From positions 1 through 64,000 of the forward strand of contig JARBJD010000081.1 of NCBI GenBank assembly GCA_033064195.1: a stretch of 64,000 nucleotides of DNA. The letters are read 5' to 3'. The stretch comes from Blattamonas nauphoetae (lineage: Eukaryota; Preaxostyla; Oxymonadida). The notes under the pieces are model-generated. The model saw only the letters and a program-made list of their open reading frames with translations, was not told the DNA's origin and did no database searches. The position numbers and the translations under genes were made by a program. Below are positions 56,853 to 64,000 of this stretch, one piece after another; positions within the stretch are counted from its first letter, which is position 1; every line of letters starts with the position of its first letter.

Positions 56853-57715
56853 TCAAAGCTCTTTCGTTACGTTATTTTCCTCTGATTTAACTTCCTCAGA
56901 GGCTGATTTGTCGACCTGATTGGACTTTTTGATTGAACTTTTCAGTTCAATGATATCCTGCTGGATCGAGTCGTACGTGAGACCTTCAGACTTAACCTGA
57001 ATCCTGGCTGGTTCTTCATCACTTCGCTTGTTTTTCCAAATGAAGAAAAGAGATGGTGATCCAACTCCCTCAACAACCTCACTATCAATTGCAGCAAGAC
57101 GTTCCATGACTTTGTTTGAAAAGCCATCGTTTTCGGTGATAAACCCACATGTCACGTCTTTTCGGTGCTTGAAACAGATTTGCTTAAACATCGGTGGAAT
57201 AGTTTTCTTTTTGGATACAAGGAGCATTTTTGGTTTTGTCGTAATGTTGGCCAAGTACGGTTCCAATTCCGACTCTTCTTCGATGTATTTGATCTGCTTC
57301 CGGCCGACCTGGTTTTCAAGGACAAATTCTGCCATCATTTTTGCCGTTCGATAACTGGCATATTCTTTAGGTTCACGATTTGGACGGAAAAGAAGGAGTT
57401 TTGGAACCGAATAGCATTGGTAAACCCGCCCAAACTCTGGGTACTTATCAATAAGAATATCGCCAACATTGATTCCAATTGGCTTCAGTCTTGTTGCTAA
57501 CTGCTCAAAGTCTGGAAGCATCTCATGGCAAGCAGGACATGTCTTTGTGTGGAACACTAAATCCTTCAATCCAGAAGAAGGAGGGACAAACTGACGAACC
57601 ATGTATCATCTGATTTGAGGACTTTCTTTTTGAATGAATTTGTTGTGAGATGAACTAGGTCATCCGACCCATCTGCAAAGAGTGGCACAAAAACGCAAAA
57701 GAACGTGCCAATCAT
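56853..57715 (-). CDS. Protein disulfide isomerase-like thioredoxin protein (CPAC)
   Basis: Two exons separated by a 35-nt intron (GTTTGTCCCTCC...GGATTTAG, near 57571-57605) give 275 residues, closing exactly. A signal peptide (MIGTFFCVFVPLFADG) is followed by DDTWFVMFHTKTCPACHEML with the redox motif C48-P-A-C51. The thioredoxin fold continues through VYQCYSVPKLLLFRPN with the cis-Pro. A second, redox-inactive thioredoxin-like domain follows (about 130-230). The C-terminus ends NNVTKEL, which loosely resembles an ER-retention tetrapeptide. It would help form or shuffle disulfides in the secretory pathway, useful for the Cys-bearing surface proteins. CPAC instead of CGHC is unusual for PDI. 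Divergent from the LRR gene with 199 bp between starts. Confidence 0.85.
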
Positions 57716-57914
57716 GTGTTTGCCTTTGATAATGGGGAGATGGAGTCACAATTGACTCACCGTTATTGGGCATCACTAGTAAGAAAAACTCATTAATCGG
57801 CGTGATAAGTTCAAAATTGTTGCATTGATCGTGGAAGTGGCACAAGTTGAGTGATGATGATCGATCGGACCACAAATATCTCTTCACATCCACCTTCAAA
57901 TCAATTTGACTCAA

Positions 57915-60900
57915 ATGACGGTGAAGCCCCCTTGGCAACACGCCAAACAACCAGTAGGGGATTCTATCATAGAGAATTCTCAGATAGATACATTATCCTT
58001 TTCCAACGAATCACTCGGTTTGATGACATCTTTTTTCACATAATATTCAGTTGTTCTCGGATTTCTGCCAGCATCATTGAAAGTTCTCGATTTGTCTATG
58101 AACAATATTTTCGATCTTGTTCCAATTTCATCTCAATGTCCGAATCTGTCAAAACTACTTCTCCATCATAACTCTCTCACTGTATCTCCACTCTCATAAT
58201 TTTCAATAATATCTTGATGCCATTGCTCTATCTATGAATTTTAGTCCATTGATTCACTCGCAAAATGTCAGAAACTGGAATATCTGGATGTGTCACACAA
58301 TCACATCACAGACTTTGTTGGCCTCGCGCCTCTTTCCTCTCTCAAAACCCTCAATATCTCTGTTTGATTTTTTCTTTTTTCATGTTCATTAGCACAATTG
58401 TATCCAAGATCCAATGTCGATTCGAGCCATGTCTCATCTCACATCACTACAGGCCCTTTCCATTGATGAAAATCCTTTTTTTCATGCGGACGATGATTTG
58501 TGGATGCAATCATTTCTTGTTCAAGTTCGAAACACATCTCCATCTGTCAAATATTTGAACGGTTTTCATTGTTCTTGTTTTTACCATCTAGGCGAGAACT
58601 TGGTGCAAATTTCAGTTTCATTGAACCAAAGACTTCGCCAAATGCGAGAGTCTTCCAAACAAAAATCTGAAGATGACGTTTTATCGTGGAACCAAACACT
58701 CTCACCAATGCGATCATCATTCTCTCCTCCACGAAATTCTCCGCCGTACACAATGAAAAAACAATTTTCTCAATCTGTTCGATTTGTCCCACCTAAAGTT
58801 CCAACAGAGAAACGCATCCACTCTGTAAACAGCGTGTCCACACCTGTACGCCCTTCCGACACTATCCCACTTTCGTTCACACCACTATCAACACCCCTCA
58901 CACTCACAAGGCCCTCTTTTGTCTTCCAATCAACATTAACTCCCTCCCGTACCATTTCATCCCGTCCACTTCTCAATGACGCCTTTCACACACTTCATCC
59001 TCCACTCCAATTCTCTCAAACGGTATCCTCAGTTAACGCCTCTCAACAACCACCCGCGAACAAGTCTCAGACATTCCATCCTTCTCCATCAAAAGCAGAA
59101 TCACCCGTTTCACAATCAGCATCAGATTCTCAACCAGGCCCGCTGCCATCTTCCACACCACTCACCCGGTCAGTCAAACGAGCAACGAAATCAAAGAAAA
59201 AGAAAAAGAAACCAGAAAAGGCTGAGATTTCAGACTACGACCACTCACTTCGAAATGAACAGGACGAAGATACGGTTCTTCAGGAGTCGTCGAACGATGA
59301 CGTGTCATTCCACAAAATGAGTGTGGACCAACTCCTTGAATCCACTCTCCAAGCAGTCGACGTGGGGGAGAAAGACGATGTGTTTGTCCAAGGAGCCCAC
59401 CTCATTCCACTCAGCAATCAGGACACTCTCGCTGCTCTTTCTAGTCTTTCTGTTCTATCACGATCAAACGAAATTCTTGCTGCCAAAATAATCTCGCTTC
59501 GGTCGAGATGTGAGGAAGAGTTGGCAACAAACCAGGCCCTTCACGAAGAACTTGGAGAGAGTAGCTCGGAAGATGAGGAGACAGAGGCTAAATTGAAGTC
59601 CGCAGAAAGTGCGGCTGAAGTGGAAGAAAGCTGGAAGGACTTGTTGGAAGAGGTTAATGCTCTGTTCACATCACCCACTGGGTCAGTCCGAGACTCCCCT
59701 CCTCCCCATTCACTATCACATTCCTCCTCCGATCGCTCAGAGCAACAAACAGCACCTCAGACGTCACCTCATCCAACAAGACCACGAAAACGACGCAGAA
59801 CAAAGTCAGTAGTTCCACCGTTGCTACAGAACACCTTCCGAACGGACTGGAATGCTCTTCTTTTCGATTTGCCTGGCACTTCGGCTCCTCAACTCGCTCC
59901 TTTGGTGGACTATTCTGTGTCTGATGAAGAGAAAGCGATCGAGCGGGCTTACATCCGCTACTCTGAATTTGAGATCCCGCCGCACCTCCGACCTGTGTCT
60001 GTCATCACTCTCCCCGCAAACCAACAAGTCGATGCAATTCGGAGGCTGCTTCTCTTTTCGAAGCGGTGGAAGGAAAAACACGACCAAGACGACATTTCTG
60101 AGGACAGCAACTATGCTTCTCTGAATCTCTCTCAAATCAAATCTAAAATCGAGACACGACCAACAATCGACGAACGCGGGAGGGAAATGGAAAAGCGGGT
60201 GCAACGTCGAATCCAGAATTATCTGAACCTATCGACGTCCATCACCGGAGATGGCCACATGTTCCAGTCCTTCATCGCTGGATCAACTGCCGTCACCTCA
60301 GCGTTCGCGTATTTGTGGGAGGGAGTGAAGGAACAGACGACTGTTCTGGAAGGGTTCGAACTCAGCATCCCATCTGATCTTTTGGAAGAGTATGAAGAAA
60401 CAAAAGAATGCTTCCGATGGATGGCAATCGAACAAATTGTGATTGGATTGAAATCGTCGGAGCTCCAACGAATGAACGGTGAACTTCGAAGAAAGATTCA
60501 GTCCAAGAAGTTTGAAGAATACGCCAAACTTCAAGAAGAAAGAAGAAAGACGGAACAAGCAAGGCGAGAGGAGAAATTCGAAGAGCTCCGACGAGATGAA
60601 GAGTGCACACATGTCCCTGAAGTCAACAAATCGAAGAGATACGGACATGTCAAAAGTAGGTTACATTCCCTGACAGTTGCAACAAGTGCAGCAAAACGGG
60701 AGGAGTTACAAGAAAAGTTGATCAAAGACGAAAATGAAGAATGGGAGCAGAAACAGAAATCAATCCGACGGCCTTTGTTTCGCCGAAAGCCGAAGCAGAC
60801 CGTCAAACCCAAACCAAAATCCGTCATTCACCAACACGACACAGAACATCCATCGGTCCAATCAGATTCGGACGCCTCCTGCCCAACACCAAACGTGGAA

Positions 60901-61263
60901 GTTGTCCAGGCCAGTGAACATCTTCACCCAAGCCATCCACATTCCCGGCAGCTGTCAAACGCCCTCACCACACCACCGCCACACTCACCTGAACCCAAAA
61001 TGGACGGGACCCCTCCCCATTCTCCCATTTCACAAGTTCTATCAACCCCAGATTCGTTACGTGCATTTCCTTCTATTGAGACTTCTGAGGATTCTACTCC
61101 GCAGCAGACCTCTGCAATCCATACGCCAGGTGAAGTATTCAATCCATCTGTCCCAGCAACACCCGAACTGTATGGAATGGGTATCCGTGAACTACACAAC
61201 AGTTCGAAAAAGCAATTGAATATTCTTTCGGTTCTTGATTTTGAGGAAGAAGACTCCACTTAG
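57915..61263 (+). CDS. Leucine-rich-repeat protein with disordered and coiled-coil C-terminus
   Basis: Five exons with introns of 33, 63, 31 and 30 nt give 1,063 residues, closing exactly. The start is MTVKPPWQHAKQPVGDS. LRRs occupy about residues 40-150: LPASLKVLDLSMNNIFDLVP, CPNLSKLLLHHNSLT, CQKLEYLDVSHNHITDFVGL, LTSLQALSIDENPFF, with a cap-like VKYLNGENLVQIS. These resemble SDS22-type LRRs of ciliary and phosphatase-regulating proteins. A Ser/Thr/Pro-rich stretch (200-420) with basic KSKKKKKKPEK follows, then charged helical parts (LQEERRKTEQARREEKFEEL) and a disordered Pro/His-rich tail ending SVLDFEEEDST. Domain order fits a ciliary or cytoskeletal adaptor; no specific orthologue is recognised. 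Confidence 0.8.
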
Positions 61264-61394
61264 GATTTTTTTCTTTATTCTCTTCCTTTATCTTGCTTTT
61301 TTCATTTCTATGACATCTTTGTCTCGTTTTACATCTCTCTTCCTTTTTGTCTCTCCATTTTGAAAGCAACCGTGAATCTTACAGACATTTTTTC

Positions 61395-64000
61395 ATGGAA
61401 ATATTGTTCGATAAAGTCTGGGGTCATTTTTTCCGTGTCTATTGCGAGGATTACCATGAATTGGATCCCCATCATTTCTTTTGTCCATCGATGACCAAAC
61501 TCCCAAACGAAAAACTTTTACCAAGTCTTTTTTTCTTGAGATATCTTCACATTTTTTGTTCAATAGAATCTCTTCAATCGTTTCAGAGTCTGTATGAGAC
61601 GTCTCTCAAGAAAAATGATATTCAACAAGCTTCATATTGTTTAAATCAAATTGGTAATGGATTGATGGAGAAAGGACAGTTTGAATTAGCACTGAAGTAC
61701 CACAAACTGGATGCAAAGCTTTCAAAAGACCATAATCTTTACGAAGGAACAGCAGTTTCGTATGGAAAAGTTGGAGAGTGTTATGATGAACTGGGAAATT
61801 CGTCAAAGGCCCTACAATACCACAAACTGCACCTTTCTATGGCTACAACATACAAAGAGAATATTTTTCCACATCGATACCTTGAACAACATCGAGCGTA
61901 CAATTCTCTTGGACAAACAATTCTGAATTGGGCCATTAAGGCTCTCGAACAATTAAAACATTTCTCTCAGACGGATGAAACACCATCGTCTCCAGATCAT
62001 GAGAATGATGAAAATCGATTTCTCCTTTCTGAAGAACAGCAAAACCACGTTAAACAAATTGTCAACGATAAGCTGCAGACAGCAGCGCGATTTTTCAAAC
62101 GATCCATCCGTCGCCTCCAACAATCAACCAATGAGATGAGAAAGAAAAAGAATTTTGGTCATGAGAAAGATAGAAGTTATCGAGGAGGATCGACAAAATC
62201 AAAATCTAATCAACACTTAATACCAGATGATGATAATTCAGATGCTTCACGACTGGAAAGAGAATACATTGTTTCGCCGTTGATAAACCTAGGAAGTACT
62301 TATGAACAATTAGACGATGCAGAAACGGCCTTGGACTGGTACGACAAAGCTCTCCTTTATGCTGAGCATTCAGTGTGTCTTTCTTTCTTTTATCGATTAC
62401 TCCCATTAGTATCATTTAAAAATGATATACAATAATATTGGCCTACTCCATTTTGATCGAGGAAATTATGAGGATTGCATAACCACGTTTTCCGAGCTTC
62501 TAGACATTTGTCGAATGCGTCCACGTTCCGCTGGACCTTCAAAGCACACAAAAAAGCGAATTATTATTCGAGAAGATGACGAGGATGATGAAGACGAAGA
62601 GGAATCAGCTTTTGCAGACGGCAATTCTGAATATGTCGTTACTGCTCTCACAATGATTACCAAAAGCCGTGTTGCGTCTGTTTCTTGGTCTTTTTTCACA
62701 AGATGTCTTCTTAGAATGCACCAATTTTCCGAACTTAGACAGATCTACTCACAATTACAGAGGTTCCTCAAACGGAACAAATCAGAGGATGCCGAACAGG
62801 CACTCACAGAAATTAAGGAATATGTATCATTTTCTTTTCCTTTTTCATTCCTTCAGATTAACAGTTTTGAGGAGAAACAGAAGAGGGTAAAGGAACTCAA
62901 GAAAGATCTTGACGGAGGTTCTAAATCCACAGATGAGAAAGTATTCTTCGACTCTGCTCATCGTCTTCAGTTAGCAATCTTAAACGAACTATATGAGCTC
63001 CAAATTTCACTGGACGACGTTCTGACACCACAATCAGTGATTGACGCCGAACATCCTCAGCCAAGTTATCTCACAACACTCTTCACAATCATCGAAACAA
63101 AGGAAGCATATATTCAGGAGCAGAGTCAAGCATTAGCTTTCAAGGAAACACAAGAATCTCTTTTTAGTCCAAAGAAGGAACCAGAACTCCCGAGAATGAA
63201 GCTCTCTCTTCTCGAAGACTATCGTGCTTGTTGTGACACTCTCATGCAGGTCTGGAACACCCTTCCCTTCTTCTCTCCTTAGTTCAAGGATTGGAATCGT
63301 GTCCAGCAGATTTGTGAGAAGGAAACCAGGCTCTGTGTAGAGGTTGGAGCGGAGTATCATCGATGTCTTTCGTTTTTTGATCAAGCTCGTTGTTTCGCAA
63401 ATCAGAACGTTTGCTCATCGTTCCTCATCACGTTTCCAGGAGATTGAATCAGCCATCGAAATCATTGAGAACACTCTCTTAGTCCTCTTGTCCAACATAA
63501 TCGATAGAAACAAATCCGCTTTGGAGATGGACCCAACAGAACCACTCCCACCCGACTATCTGCCAGCTCTCATGCTGAAGGTGGATGCCATCGCTCTCCT
63601 GCACACTCTCTCGGAACAGAAGGAGTCCATGGACCAGACTCGGCAAGCTAAAGTTGAATCGGACCATTCAAAGAGTCTGGTCATGTTGAAGGAGGTTGAG
63701 CTCACTCTCAGATCCAAGGCACCCAAATCTGTCATCAAACGTCCACCACCGAAAAGACACACAGTCAAAAAAAGTCCAACTGATTCAGAGCCAAGACCTA
63801 AGAAAGTTGCGAAACCAGATATCATGGTAGAGATTGATTCGGAAAGTGATTCACCTCGCTTCAACCATTTCAAACCAGGATCACCTACGTCTCCAATCAG
63901 GAAGATTAAGAGAGATGATCCAGATTCAGATGATGAACATAGCATCGTTCCAAAACAAGGAAAGAAGATGAGGTTAGAATCTCATGAAGAAAGCGAAACA
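61395..64000 (+). CDS. TPR protein resembling Tonsoku-like (TONSL), 3' end outside window
   Basis: The start is uncertain (ATG at 61395 or 61491). After a 42-nt intron near 61527 the protein reads SFQSLYETSLKKNDIQQASY, LNQIGNGLMEKGQFELALKY, SYGKVGECYDELGNSSKALQ, later LINLGSTYEQLDDAETALDW and, across a 37-nt intron (62373-62409), YHLKMIYNNIGLLHFDRGNY. Order and spacing of these TPRs parallel TONSL, which with MMS22L binds newly made histone H4 and promotes repair of stalled forks. Further introns of 33 nt (near 62823), 33 nt (near 63250) and 31 nt (near 63410) keep the frame open to the window edge. An acidic insert (DDEDDEDEEESAF) and a basic Ser/Pro region near the end also fit. No ankyrin repeats are reached. 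The paralogy call is by eye. Confidence 0.5.

Overview
The window is nuclear DNA of a eukaryotic microbe. Reading frames close only when GT...AG introns are removed. Introns in the genes I could join run from 24 to about 80 nt, and many are 29-35 nt. The gene set (B9D2 of the ciliary transition zone, Mediator MED6 and MED11, a dynamin GTPase, DNase II, an E2 enzyme, Hsp20, a PDI-like thioredoxin protein) points to a flagellated protist. Large surface proteins with a 'CG...PC.(S/T)L..A' motif and a predicted beta-helix fold recall oxymonad (Preaxostyla) genomes such as Blattamonas. That assignment is inference from memory and was not tested. The code looks standard: TAA, TAG and TGA all end convincing genes.

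Layout. 1-4.3 kb holds gene debris: a beta-helix fragment, an acidic low-complexity gene with several in-frame stops, and an unrecognised fragment. 4.4-9.7 kb is a nest of DNA transposons: a roughly 1.1 kb non-autonomous element whose left terminal repeat was hit by one pogo-like element and whose right terminal repeat was hit by another. The second looks complete once a 34-nt intron is removed. 10-12.5 kb carries an F-box gene with one in-frame TAA. 12.8-18.9 kb is a decayed beta-helix gene with a Tc1-type transposon inside. 19.3-23.2 kb is repeat territory: a 2.9 kb inverted-repeat element containing a hAT-type MITE and a second tiny foldback insert, then a TA-flanked MITE and a tRNA-like pol III unit.

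23.5-38 kb is gene dense: a coiled-coil/basic/helical protein, MED11, an E2 enzyme, DNase II, MED6, an intact 1,707-residue beta-helix membrane protein and B9D2. 37.7-39.5 kb holds unresolved coding-like sequence, followed by a 2 kb minisatellite (39.6-41.6 kb) and a multi-exon coiled-coil gene. 44.4-47.0 kb is bounded by inverted repeats and 9-bp direct repeats and encloses a broken kelch gene. 47.2 kb to the end is gene dense again: dynamin, Hsp20, a beta-propeller/alpha-solenoid protein, an acidic coiled-coil protein, a PDI-like protein, an LRR protein and a TONSL-like TPR protein that runs off the right edge.

Several neighbours are divergent pairs with 150-200 bp between start codons (E2/DNase II, MED6/beta-helix, Hsp20/propeller, PDI/LRR), so shared promoters are likely. 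I found no operon, viral element, CRISPR array or defence system. The most useful observations are the tiny introns, which six genes confirm arithmetically, and the clear transposon nesting.
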